Virus record (IMG/VR): IMGVR_UViG_3300025892_000210
Span: 1 to 20,127 of that record
Strand: one strand, 5' to 3'
DNA length: 20,127 nucleotides
DNA from: a virus
Shown here: positions 10,501 to 18,400 of the stretch, one piece after another
How the letters are laid out: each line of letters opens with the position of its first letter
How positions within the stretch are numbered: the first letter of the stretch is position 1
Program-made: the position numbers and the translations under genes
The notes under the pieces: model-generated
What the model saw: only the letters and a program-made list of their open reading frames with translations
Database searches by the model: none
What the model was told of the DNA's origin: nothing

Positions 10501-11747
10501 GCGTCAATGAGTTAGTCATCGCTGATCCCGGCGAAGGTATTAGATTTAGCAACAATGCTTCTGGAGATATTACCTTAGCGGTTGTGGATGATGCCTCTGA
10601 TAACATCTTAGCGGTTACTGGTGGTGATGATACAATATTCCAAACACCAAATTTAAACGTTATTGGTATCACCACACTAGACTCAACTGCGATAGATGCT
10701 GGTGTTAATGGTGATGGACTAACTATACCGAATCTTGGTACTGAAATTGCCAATACTGATGTACTGACTATCAATGGCGATGTCGTAAGTAAGACTGCTT
10801 TCAGTGATCTTTATCAAGTTCCAACTCTACAATTAGTAACTGACGAAGGGAGAGTTACTACTGAAGAGATACAAGCTCTTGGTTTTATAGGGGATTCTGC
10901 GAGTATTTTTTATCATGTACAGATTGATCCAGAAGATGGTTATCAGTTAAATTTAGGTAATGGTTTTAGAACCTTTGAAACCAGAGGATTCCCAACCAAC
11001 TCGCCAGTCACGCCTCGTACTGCTCTTACTGGAACTGGAGCAGATCAAGCATCGTTTGCTATTACCAGAACTAGTGCTGATGAGTTCCCTCCATATTTAA
11101 TTTTAGGTAAGTCACGTGGAACTGATAACAACACTCTTAACGATGTTAGAGTAAACAGTGGTGATGAATTAGGTCGTATTGTTTTCGCAGGTATTGATCA
11201 GACTGGAGCAGGTGGTAACTATTTTCCCGGTGTAGACATAAGAGCAGTGGTAAACGGTGCTCCCGGTGATGAGGATATGTATTCTGACCTCATAGTTATG
11301 CAGCACAATGCATTTGGCGATCAAGAAAGATTGTTGGTTGGACAAGGTGGTCTTACTCTTTATGATTATGGGTACCCGTTAACTGGCAGTCTTAGCACAC
11401 TTACTTTAAATCATCGAAGCGTCTCTGGAACGAGATCTCAACAACTTGCATTTAAAGCAGGTAATTCTATTGACTCAGATGCTGGCGTAGAAATGTCTGT
11501 AGTCAAGTCTATCGCAAGAGTAAGAACAAACGGTAGTGAAGAAGCAGATTTTGAGATCTCAACAGTGATTGGTGGAACCCTTGAAAGAAAACTTCACATT
11601 GATGCCGATCAGAGTGGCGAAAAGGTAATGGATGTTGAAAATGTAGATGCTTTGAAACTTACTACGGGTGTTGAATTCCGAGATGCCGCTGGCACAAATT
11701 TAGTTATTTACGATTCTGCTGGTGCAGTCCTCTGGGGCAATGTATAA
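4563..11747 (+). CDS. Giant repeat-built tail-fibre-like protein, 2394 residues
   Basis: The ATG lies inside the end of the preceding gene (8-base overlap) with only a weak GGAA at 4552-4555, which suggests translational coupling. The N-terminus (MARRLISLAGKVVRKSAG) is followed by four interleaved repeat families. These are: a module with AF...TLQxVTxxGxxTT at about residues 116, 594, 1175, 1288, 1491, 1568, 1641, 1719, 1787 and 2088; DLTxxRVVxAGTxGELEDDAxLTF with GELED at residues 652, 769, 996 and 1221; GITTLDST-type 17-residue units; and one INSTELSVDDKNITLADG domain near residues 1029-1110. Residues ~1875-1953 (GWRFFYQGTGSANLNKLIIR) and ~2180-2260 (SGDELGRIVFAGID) resemble distal fibre domains seen ahead of S74 chaperone domains. 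However, the protein ends in SAGAVLWGNV, with no chaperone domain visible. I infer an elongated, probably trimeric host-contact fibre. The final stop lies inside the downstream late promoter box. Confidence 0.85.
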   Translation: MARRLISLAGKVVRKSAGDLDADRYLYLSLDQAEPNPGNPDSDNSLFFSNADGTRGFTKRPKVNGLAFGDGKLPEAGADDDYALILNTNPTVAGDDSVGFRKLGDLAFTNESEITLQSVTETGNTTTEGIVVNALPGGGSFSGNNSNTYGVEINGFTGQSPQQALFIGDGTNSLIEGDLQITGAFNINTTDGDVSGPGIVGLNSIQLLVMDSANAPIPYKIGKRDFNFTAFDPPTLREVTEFTIASGDAASTFTSGATTPNGIRAKFFKSDTLQNRTSNDAGGILDGSVQQYRKALVVDTTADSIGYRNLTELALFDSSTTAINVPQIFVKDPGVGDISQISNTIPLVFQDSVTKEYKILDINVVNLDETFETLHSVSGRTETGFDQGETGNPVIFSNTVKLRGNTGDQALASKTSNTVIVADYGLTNDSAFVGVRLAEDIAFNDSLINLNFVLSRGDSTNLAANLGGPVRLINNDSKGFISGQPTVVAIRSNDSVGFVTLDQIAFTGEETYGLFETVELNDSADKPIKVGGLVIRPTSARSGTEAIAIDSDLLGSSNTVNQFLVYEKTLGSSTPGKVILRELDNNVLDGDDTTLQTATERGRTTTLEIIAQGFVGDSATVQNLEATTQATLASASVTDLTTDRVVFSGAAGELEDDANLTFDGTSLQVGVNLNVDGITTLDSTSIVGTLDVEGVTNLDSTSIVGTLDVDGITTLDSTSIVGGFDVTGETTLDKTTIDGLLDANAGIDASSVKVEDLTSGRVVIAGTNGELEDDADLTFSNTTLTATNINVTTDLDVGGITTLDSTSIVGTLDVDGITTLDSTTIVGAVNLTGLIGTESLEVLTIDGSNEVARRTVESTAFTGETLTTVTDPTRPVGYDVTSTPLYLNGGISLAANATDTQATYKLLNLGSGVSGDSVEFLEVDASILDGSALGLNEVLTVGNTSNLDILLGGTSAITADSATFASNLSVGTQATLASAAVSDLTDNRVVIAGTSGELEDDANFTFDGTILNLVADFDVSGISTFDSVTVRKDLVVLGNLRVDGATTVINSTELSVDDKNITLADGATQPSDANGGGITLNLGTGGAATLLYSNTNDDWTFNKSIHTDSDLDVGNNLTVVGSTTLDSTTIDATNAGLVVTGLSDQGTEFTIVTIAADGTVGTREASASAFSNPDLQNVTDEGYVTTRPIVALGFSGDSATLGTAKVSDLTATRIVLAGTDGELEDNGSLTYSNDRLNTNRANIGAGGLTVGTTNLSDAVSDNTLILGLTALDSVVDRTLGNILDIATLQYVTDHGASTDNKLTLTGGLRLSPAFNVDDQLTLLGLVGDSVVSTVVETTAHTPLNYFTIDKASETGADTLSRRLDVTNAIDLDGGFTAALTNPGTPAGQFDVIRLADAGGTDSAFRVTLQSGATKPLEDFTWEFVLNNGDSTGAEDVYIRNQFYLNRSSLPTSSPFDTSLVVPVFNPTKLTTFDSVGTRTLGNAANQNTDFWTLQVVTDNSNQTIGTEAFATTTRSLKIDGLIIDGIKDFSTLPAKYNPAGDGNALFLGPQDSVGYRDVGAFAFKDTTTLQEVTTAVSGGDSTTASITTHGLTIRNADAFYVKQDFGSWPSIADVDDAVMWDVNTEQLTVRNLAPSAFEVPSLQDVTTAGDSTNIRSVFAGGIDFDLENTNGLPIITEQNVIDNGVGYYNMLLVQTGGAESGVVKRGSQGVVSRLTERDTLRSVTDRGASLSAVGADSARVPLIFSNYHIKFTGLQDSETRDTLVAINPSTGQISRRSVSSINANDTLSAVTGRGNKTALRLGTTGIELQRGAFAGATDTTDDLADYDLVLSTVGGVNNSTLLSVDRGQFDSDLNVDGITTLDSTTIDGKLLVKVGNTFPQTEDRLYIGGSGLDGEDASIYLGNHGDGTGYGWRFFYQGTGSANLNKLIIRSENLGSPVDALTFTQDGVATFDSTIIASGGIEGLTLANGGISGTNFDISGVNELVIADPGEGIRFSNNASGDITLAVVDDASDNILAVTGGDDTIFQTPNLNVIGITTLDSTAIDAGVNGDGLTIPNLGTEIANTDVLTINGDVVSKTAFSDLYQVPTLQLVTDEGRVTTEEIQALGFIGDSASIFYHVQIDPEDGYQLNLGNGFRTFETRGFPTNSPVTPRTALTGTGADQASFAITRTSADEFPPYLILGKSRGTDNNTLNDVRVNSGDELGRIVFAGIDQTGAGGNYFPGVDIRAVVNGAPGDEDMYSDLIVMQHNAFGDQERLLVGQGGLTLYDYGYPLTGSLSTLTLNHRSVSGTRSQQLAFKAGNSIDSDAGVEMSVVKSIARVRTNGSEEADFEISTVIGGTLERKLHIDADQSGEKVMDVENVDALKLTTGVEFRDAAGTNLVIYDSAGAVLWGNV
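6579..6782 (+). repeat. Four tandem 51-base (17-residue) repeats, unit LDVDGITTLDSTSIVGT
   Basis: The units start at 6579, 6630, 6681 and 6732 in exact 51-base register and stay in frame. Units 1 and 3 share 39 identical bases (6588-6626 and 6690-6728); unit 4 has diverged to a GETTLDKT core. The period, with alternating hydrophobic residues and a DST turn, suits a beta-solenoid or triple beta-helix shaft. Confidence 0.9.
6945..7046 (+). repeat. Second pair of the 51-base repeat
   Basis: Two more units (start 6945 and 6996) follow a GELEDDA module. The stretch 6975-7027 matches 6660-6712 with a single mismatch (T for C at 7004), 315 bases or 105 codons apart. Looser copies of the GxxTxDST core occur near 7623, 7923, 10131, 10401 and 10665. 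The near identity over 53 bases, including third positions, indicates recent duplication or gene conversion. Confidence 0.85.
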
Positions 11748-11750
11748 ATA
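11743..11750 (+). promoter_or_regulatory. T4-type late promoter box TATAAATA
   Basis: This is an exact match to the T4 late consensus recognised by the phage sigma factor gp55 with its clamp-linked co-activators. It lies 19 bases upstream of the gp13 ATG and overlaps the TAA stop of the fibre gene. Initiation some 6-7 bases downstream would begin near 11757 and leave a short leader holding the AAAAGGT ribosome site at 11756-11762. It is the only exact TATAAATA I found on either strand of the window. Confidence 0.8.
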
Positions 11751-11768
11751 CAGGTAAAAGGTATCTAA

Positions 11769-12521
11769 ATGGCACAACCTAATTCCAGACAAACGTTGAT
11801 CGATCATTGCCTTCGAAGGTTAGGTGATCCTGTGATCGAAATAAATGTGGATGAAGATCAGATAGAAGATAAAGTCGATGATACTATTCAGTTGTATCAA
11901 GAGTTCCATAGTGATGCAACTTATCGTACTTATTTAAAACATTTGATTACGCAAACTGATGTCGATAACGGTTGGATTCCGATTTCGAGTGAGGTTTTAT
12001 ATATCTCACAACTGTTTCCTATTAATCCAACATTTTCTACTGTTAATATGTTTGATGTTAAATATCAAATGATGTTAAATAGTATGGGTGACTTTTTAAA
12101 TTTTGGTGGTGGGTTGTCTTACTACATTCAATTTGAACAGTACTTAGATTTTATGGATCAACTTCTTCACGGCAATCCGCAAACTTCTTGGTCTAGGCAT
12201 CAAGATCGTCTTTATATTTGGGGCGAATGGATCAATGATGATCTTAGGGTTGGTGATTACGTTGTTGCTGAAATATATTCTGCTATTGATCCGGATTCAT
12301 TTACTAGCGTCTATAATGATATGTTTGTAAAAAATTATCTCACTGCTTTAATTAAACAACAGTGGGGTATCAACATGTCTAAATTTGAAGGCATGCAGTT
12401 ACCCGGAGGTGTTACTGTTAATGCGCGACAAATGCTTGATGATGCTAATTCTGAATTAGAAAAGTTAGAAGAGAAGTTAAGAATCGAGCAAGAGTTACCG
12501 CCAGATTTCTTCGTAGGTTAA
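11769..12521 (+). CDS. gp13: Neck protein, T4 gp13 homologue (head completion)
   Basis: The product is 250 residues, somewhat shorter than T4 gp13 (about 309). In T4, gp13 and gp14 form the neck that seals the filled head and provides the tail attachment surface. The recognisable features are the acidic N-terminal segment after MAQPNSRQTLIDHCLRRLGD, then DDTIQLYQEFHSDATYRTYL, a central aromatic-rich MLNSMGDFLNFGGG region, a RLYIWGEW segment, and a C-terminal charged helix (about residues 225-244) ending in PPDFFVG. There is no export signal, as expected for a protein assembled in the cytoplasm. The start is set by ATG with AAAAGGT upstream. The gene follows a late promoter and is followed after three bases by gp14, the T4 order. 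Base composition is more AT-rich than the fibre gene before it. Confidence 0.88.
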   Translation: MAQPNSRQTLIDHCLRRLGDPVIEINVDEDQIEDKVDDTIQLYQEFHSDATYRTYLKHLITQTDVDNGWIPISSEVLYISQLFPINPTFSTVNMFDVKYQMMLNSMGDFLNFGGGLSYYIQFEQYLDFMDQLLHGNPQTSWSRHQDRLYIWGEWINDDLRVGDYVVAEIYSAIDPDSFTSVYNDMFVKNYLTALIKQQWGINMSKFEGMQLPGGVTVNARQMLDDANSELEKLEEKLRIEQELPPDFFVG

Positions 12522-12524
12522 TAA

Positions 12525-13442
12525 ATGGCAACTAATAAGTATTTTTCACAAGGTGCCAGATCAGAGCAGGTCTTATACGAAGACTTGATAGTCGAGTCTT
12601 TAAAAATGTATGGGCAGGATGTTTATTACCTGCCTCGTGACTCTGTAAATCAAGACACTATCTTTGGCGATGAAACCTCTGCTGTTTTTGATGATGCATA
12701 TAAAATAGAAATGTACATTGAGAATGTAGAAGGGTTCGATGGCGAGGGTGACTTGTTCACGAAATTTGGTGTAGAGATTCGTGACCAAGCAACCTTTGTG
12801 GTTTCTCGGCGTAGATGGTTACAACAAGTAGCGCCATACGAACATGAGCAGGACACTAATAATTTTTTTAGACCGAGGGAAGGTGATCTAATATTTTTAC
12901 CTTTGTCCGGTTCTATATTTGAAATTCAAAAAACTTTTGATGAAACTCCTTTCTATCAATTGAAAAATTTACCCGTATTCAGATTGTCTTGTGAGTTGTT
13001 TGAATTTAGCGGAGAAAATTTTGATACTAATATTGCAGAAATTGATAACGTAGAAATATTTGGTCATCAATATCAAATGACTTTTACAGAAGTTTTTACA
13101 ACAGAATTTTTTGGAGAGAATGGTGCGTTTGAAGTTGGCGAAAGGGTTAGACAGATTCAAGGGGAAGGGGATTCTCAAATTTACATATATGCTGATGTTG
13201 TAGAATATGATGCATCCGTTTCATCTGCTAGAATATTAAGTATAACTAATATAAGTACTTCGGATGGTTTGTTTCATTCATTTAATACAGTAGATAGTGT
13301 GATAGGACTAGAAAGTAATGCTGTCGGAATACCTACGATTGTAAGTGAAAAAGAAATGAATCAAAATCAGAATGATATATTCGAAACTGTTGCAGACGGA
13401 ATTTTAGATTTCTCTGAGTCTAATCCGTTTGGAGATCCTTAA
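12525..13442 (+). CDS. gp14: Neck protein, T4 gp14 homologue
   Basis: The product has 305 residues (T4 gp14 is about 256) and is the expected partner of gp13 in the neck. The N-terminus (MATNKYFSQGARSEQVLYED), the LKMYGQDVYYLPRDSVNQD stretch, and a later EIRDQATFVVSRRRW segment are typical of gp14 proteins of marine T4-like phages as I know them. FRPREGDLIFLPLSG and the following EIQKTF region suit the conserved beta-rich core, and residues ~215-275 may account for the extra length. The AGG at 12515-12517 is seven bases before the ATG. The stop overlaps the next start as TAATG at 13440-13444, so translation of gp15 is probably coupled. The gene is very AT-rich (15 G or C of 60 bases at 13021-13080 by hand count). 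Confidence 0.88.
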   Translation: MATNKYFSQGARSEQVLYEDLIVESLKMYGQDVYYLPRDSVNQDTIFGDETSAVFDDAYKIEMYIENVEGFDGEGDLFTKFGVEIRDQATFVVSRRRWLQQVAPYEHEQDTNNFFRPREGDLIFLPLSGSIFEIQKTFDETPFYQLKNLPVFRLSCELFEFSGENFDTNIAEIDNVEIFGHQYQMTFTEVFTTEFFGENGAFEVGERVRQIQGEGDSQIYIYADVVEYDASVSSARILSITNISTSDGLFHSFNTVDSVIGLESNAVGIPTIVSEKEMNQNQNDIFETVADGILDFSESNPFGDP

Positions 13443-15403
13443 TGTTAACTAATTGGTTTTATCACGAAAGAATTCGAAAGTCTGTTGCTGTTTTCGGTTC
13501 GTTGTTTAATAACATTTATGTTGTTAGACATAATTCTGCGGGTGAAATTATTAACCAAACCAAGGTTCCTTTGTCTTATGCACCTCGCCGTGATTTTATT
13601 GACAGAATCGCAGGGATGGAAGTGGGTGAAGAACAAGAAAGACAAATTGCTATTAAGTTACCAAGAATGTCATTTGAAATTCTTGCTATTCAATATGATG
13701 CTCAACGGCAATTGTCTAAGGTGGGAAAACGAACTATTGCCGACACTACTGATAGTGGGCGAGCAAGAAGGATGTATAACCCCGTTCCGTACAATTTACA
13801 ATTTCAATTAAACGTATATGCAAGAAGTCAAGATGATGCGCTTCAAGTTGTCGAACAAATTATACCTTTTTTCACACCTCAATATACAGTATCTGTTAAA
13901 CCACTAGAAGGATATGATGTCACAGAAGATACTCCTATAAGATTAGACGGTGTGGTTATGCAGGATGACTACGAGGGAGCAATCGAAACCCGTAGAACTA
14001 TCATCTACACACTAGATTTTGAAATGAAAATTAATATGTATAAAGTTGTTGAATCTGCTTCTGCTATTATTAGAACAGTAGAAACTAATTTTCTCGATTT
14101 CGATACAGGCGGTTTGCTTGCATTCTGTAAAGTCGAATCCAATATTCTTTCAGGAGACAGTGCTAGTCTTCCTGGTAACATACTAGAAGATTCAGGACAA
14201 ACTGCAACTAACACCTTATCATTAGTGAATACACTAAATGACATACAGGGTTATGAAATAACTACTTCTCCGGAGTTTGGTACTGCGGCGGTTGACTCAG
14301 ACGGTACATGGATCTACACACCTAACCCAGATGCTTATGGACCTGATAGTTTTGTCATTGGTGTTGATGTTGGTCAAAATGTTGTAGAACAAATTAGCAT
14401 TACCGTTAATGGACCTTCTAATGCTGGTGTGGATGATGCAATTGATGACACCTTCTCGTTAGATTACTCTGGCAGTGAAACAATTACTATGAATGTTTCT
14501 AGTAACGATCTGTTCGAAACTACTGGTGACATCACCCACGTTGTGGAAGATCAACCACCTTCTGGGCAAGGTACGGTTACACTTATCGATGCGCTTGCAG
14601 GAACATTCTTGTATACACCTCCTGCGGCACCATTCAGTGGCACCGTGGTTTGGAGATATCGAGCAATACCAGATGGTGCAGAGAACTCAGCAGAAGTGGG
14701 CGAAGTTACGATCACGGTTACAGACACTAGTAATATAGATCCCAACTTTGCTAACGTAGTATTCTTAGTTAATGCAGTTGATGGTGAGAGTAGTCCTACA
14801 ACATACGCAAGTGATGCTTCTACTTTTAATAATTCACTAGTCACAGTTAATGGTGTCCATGTGGAAGCGGGATTGACTACATTATTCCAAGCAAAGTCAA
14901 TGGAAGGAAATGGCACTAGTGGCAGAATTGAAAGTACGTTCACAGGCACAGGCGGAGTATTAGGTGCTGGTGATTTCACCATGGAAGGGTGGTTTTACAC
15001 GTTACAGTCAGGTAACTACGAGATGGCAACCACCCATTCAACTAACGGGGTGAATGACGGTTTAGGGTTAGAACAAATCGCAGTTACTCACGAAGTAAGA
15101 GTGGTTAGAGGATTTAGTAATTTTGATACTTCTGGAACTCCCTTAAATCTTAACGCATGGAATCACGTAGCAGTAACACGAGAAGGCACTGACCTAAGAA
15201 TTTTTGTCAACGGTGTTCTGGGACGTACTGAAACGAACGATACTCAAGACTATAGTTCAAACTTTTTACAAATAATGGATGCAACACGTAATGCGTCAGG
15301 CATTGCCTGGGGAGGATTCATTGAAGATTTTAGAATCACAAAAGGTGTCGCACGATATACTTCTAACTTCGCTGTTCCAACACAAGCATTTCCAACGGCA
15401 TAA
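13442..15403 (+). CDS. gp15: Tail sheath terminator/stabiliser, T4 gp15 homologue, with Ig-like and LamG-like C-terminal extension
   Basis: Residues 1 to ~220 match gp15, the hexamer that caps the tail tube and sheath and joins the tail to the neck: FYHERIRKSVAVFGSLFNNI at the start, KVPLSYAPRRDF, KLPRMSFEILAIQYDAQRQL, RMYNPVPYNLQFQLNVYARS and VEQIIPFFTPQYTVSV. These align in order with T4 gp15 (for example its YNPSPIKMIYELSIF and VEQILPYFQPHF). T4 gp15 is 272 residues; this protein is 653. The extra part comprises two Ig/cadherin-like domains (~236-327, with GTWIYTPNPDAYGPDSF; ~330-430, with GTFLYTPP) and a LamG/concanavalin-like domain (~438-653, with FTMEGWFY, AWNHVAVTREGTDLRIFVNG and FIEDFRITKGVARYTSNF). 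I infer a glycan-binding or decorative element displayed at the neck. The reading frame is continuous. GC content rises sharply at the junction. GGAG at 13431-13434 precedes the start. Confidence 0.88.
   Translation: MLTNWFYHERIRKSVAVFGSLFNNIYVVRHNSAGEIINQTKVPLSYAPRRDFIDRIAGMEVGEEQERQIAIKLPRMSFEILAIQYDAQRQLSKVGKRTIADTTDSGRARRMYNPVPYNLQFQLNVYARSQDDALQVVEQIIPFFTPQYTVSVKPLEGYDVTEDTPIRLDGVVMQDDYEGAIETRRTIIYTLDFEMKINMYKVVESASAIIRTVETNFLDFDTGGLLAFCKVESNILSGDSASLPGNILEDSGQTATNTLSLVNTLNDIQGYEITTSPEFGTAAVDSDGTWIYTPNPDAYGPDSFVIGVDVGQNVVEQISITVNGPSNAGVDDAIDDTFSLDYSGSETITMNVSSNDLFETTGDITHVVEDQPPSGQGTVTLIDALAGTFLYTPPAAPFSGTVVWRYRAIPDGAENSAEVGEVTITVTDTSNIDPNFANVVFLVNAVDGESSPTTYASDASTFNNSLVTVNGVHVEAGLTTLFQAKSMEGNGTSGRIESTFTGTGGVLGAGDFTMEGWFYTLQSGNYEMATTHSTNGVNDGLGLEQIAVTHEVRVVRGFSNFDTSGTPLNLNAWNHVAVTREGTDLRIFVNGVLGRTETNDTQDYSSNFLQIMDATRNASGIAWGGFIEDFRITKGVARYTSNFAVPTQAFPTA
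14146..15400 (+). other. Acquired adhesin-type module inside the gp15 gene
   Basis: This stretch encodes the two Ig-like domains and the LamG-like domain. Hand counts of 60-base samples give about 25-28% GC before it (13021, 13501, 13981 and 14041), 50-52% inside it (14281, 14521 and 15001), and 32% after it (15481 and 15781). The composition block matches the protein-domain boundary, supporting separate ancestry from the gp15 core. No flanking repeats or recombinase remnants are visible. Confidence 0.6.
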
Positions 15404-15406
15404 ATA
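15399..15406 (+). promoter_or_regulatory. Candidate late promoter box CATAAATA
   Basis: One mismatch (first base) from TATAAATA. It matches the looser NATAAATA late motif that I recall for marine T4-like phages. It overlaps the stop region of the gp15 gene. Only six bases separate it from the ATG at 15413, so a start 6-7 bases downstream would produce an almost leaderless message. No clear Shine-Dalgarno sequence precedes that ATG. It may be chance. Confidence 0.35.
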
Positions 15407-15412
15407 AGAATT

Positions 15413-18400
15413 ATGGCACACGATAACTTCATAGACAAGAGAAGACGTAAATTAAATTTACGGGACGTTCATATCGAAAATGTTCTACCTGAACATTTTG
15501 CCTCGTCTTATCCAAAATTTATTACTTTGCTCGAAAAATATTACGAGTGGCAAAATCAATATGATGCAACAGAATTATTAAACCATCTTTTCCTTGCTCG
15601 TGATATTACAGAGACTGATATCACACTTTTAAATTTCATAGAAGACGAATTGCTGTTAGGCGGAAGTTATTTTGAAGGGTCAGGAGACAAACGTGCTGCT
15701 GCTAATTTTTCAAGTGTGTTGTTTAGAGCAAAAGGTTCTAAGTACTCTATCGAATGGTTTTTCAGATCTTTTTTTGATATCGATCCAGAAGTTATTTACA
15801 CAAAAGAAAACATTTTTCTTATAGCAGACGATAACAATCCGTTATCTTTGATATCTAAAATTGGTCCATCTTCTTTAAGATTTCTTACCAACGATAAGTT
15901 ATACCAAACATTTGCTATACTTGTTCGTGCTGGTATACCTGTAAATCAATGGAAAAATTTATTCAAACTATTTGTTCATCCTGCTGGTATGTATTTGGGT
16001 GGAGAGGTGTTACTCGAAAGTAATGCGGATCTAAATCTAACTTCTCAGAGTTCTGGTGAAACAACTTCGCTAAATTCTCCGGTAATTACTTTAATTCCTT
16101 CATACGAACCAGTTCCCGAAGGTCTTACAGTTAATTATGTAGTGGGAACAGGAACTTCTTTAAATGGTCTAGGAGCACCAGAACAAACATATCTTTATCC
16201 TGGAACTTATAAATGGTATTTAGAACACGTAACGACAGTTGATTCTGATTTTGTGACAATTCCTCCTCAATTAGTCACTGCAACTCCTAGTATACAAGCA
16301 GGGAATCCAGCAACCGAAGGCGATATTACGCTTACTCTAAACAGTGTCAGTGCTGATTGGATTGGATATGATATTACTGGTTTAGGAATTTATAGAGGAT
16401 CGACTATTATCAATGTAATTGGTGCACCAACTAACCAAATAACTTTGTCGAATCCTATCACACAGGATCTTCCTGCTTTGACAGAATTTGAAGTACTAGG
16501 TGGGTGGCAAGATTTAGAGGTAGGTGTTCAAACAGAATTACCGATAGCAGACCCTGTAAATTCAGGTCCCGGAAATGTGCCAGGTAAAGTTTATGATACT
16601 CCGACATCTGGGAGTTTTAATTTTACTATTGCAAACGACTTTTTCTTAAATGCTGAAGGTTTAGAACAATACAATATCATTATTAGAGATTGGTGCAATG
16701 CGCCTTACAGAAAATTAATTTTTAATGTTGAATATAATATTGCTGATGTTCATTACATTGTCCAGACTAGTTCAGTTAACGAAACAGGAACTGCTCAAAC
16801 TATTACTATAAACGGAACCAATTTACCTGATGGTGATATAAATTACTACTTAGCAGACGCAACTACTGCTACTGGTTCATCTTTAAGTCTTGATGCCGCA
16901 TTAACTGCTGATCCTGGTACAGATCAAACTGGTTTTGGTGTTGGTGGGATTGGGTATAATAATGGATATGGTGATTGGGACGCGGCACAAACAAATGTTT
17001 TCGGTTTCAATCAACGACAAACAATTACAGTATCAGGAAACACCGCTTCTTTTGATGTTTATCCTAGAAAAGATTTTATTACCGATAGCGGTGGTGGTCA
17101 AACGTTCAGGGTTTTCTTGACGGGTCCTGCTACTTATAGTGATTATCATGCTGATCCTAATAATGTAGAATTGTTAGCATATCTCAACCCAAGCAATACA
17201 CAAGAACAGGGCGCGATTGTAACAATTAATGACACTTCTGTATATCCACAGTATGCTGTTTCTCAAAGTGATATTACTGAGGGCGGTTCTATTGTTCCGA
17301 CAATCACTGTAACGAACGAACACAATCCAAACGGTGATTATTTTTACAATCAAAGCACAGAAACACTTACCTCTGATGGAGTGCTTTGGGAAATCCTTGA
17401 TGACTTGGATGGAAGAATTACAACTACCAGCGGAAGAATTGCTTTTAACGCAGCATCACAAACACCTACATTATCTGCAACCACAGTAGATGGGTATTAT
17501 AGAGGAACACAAACCTCAACGATTAGAATTACAAACCACGATGTTCCTGCTCAAATATCTACGAATACTTTTGACATGGTTGATGCTGCTCCTAGTGCTG
17601 CTGTAATCACCGGACCTACTGCCATATCAGAAGGAGCATCTGGTTCGTTTGCATTTACTCGAAAGAATACTGCGCCCGGAACAAATTATTATTGGTGGGT
17701 TACTGGGGCAGAAGACGAAGATTTTGCCTCTGTTCCAAGGACAGGTTCACGATCAACCTTGACAGTAGGCACAACTGCTGCTAGTATTACTGCTGGCGGC
17801 GATACCATGATCATGACATCCACCATGGATCTTACTGCTGTCTTAGATCAACTTCCTCCAGAAGGCACACAAGCATTCGTAGTGAACGTTTCAGATACTG
17901 TTGGCGGTGCCGCGATTGCAACCTTCAACTCTTCGATCACTGATGTTGTTCCTGTATACACAGTTCTGACTTCGGCAGGATCATACACAGAAGGTAACAC
18001 TGTTGTTATTGGTTTGGATGTTACCAACTCTGTCGGAGAAAATGTAGACTACGCAATTGAAGATGATGGCACCGGAAGATACAGTGTTGCTGGCGGAACT
18101 TTCATCTGGGGCGGAACAAGTTATGCAAATCTAAATCTTCCTACAACTGTTCTTGCAACGGAAGAGGGGACTCAGACTATCACCATTACGGTTACAGGTC
18201 AGAGCACAGGAATACAAGATACAGTTGAATTCGATTTGACAGACCTTGTTCCTACATATGGATTGACTATTGCCTCACCTGTAACGGAAGGCAATGACAT
18301 AACACTAGATTTGAGTGTAACCAATTCTGTTGGCGAAACCGTTAGTTGGGCATTGACCGGTGATTCTCAAGGACGTGCTGGTGCTTCGAGTGGTGACTTT

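Noticed and set aside
11680-11747. Possible S74-type intramolecular chaperone at the end of the giant fibre
   Set aside because: The segment before it resembles domains that often precede S74 chaperones, but the protein ends shortly after without the ~100-residue chaperone domain or its cleavage signature.
16208-16215. TATAAATG, one mismatch from the late promoter consensus
   Set aside because: It lies in the middle of the gp7-like gene, encodes part of TYKWYL, and has no gene start behind it.
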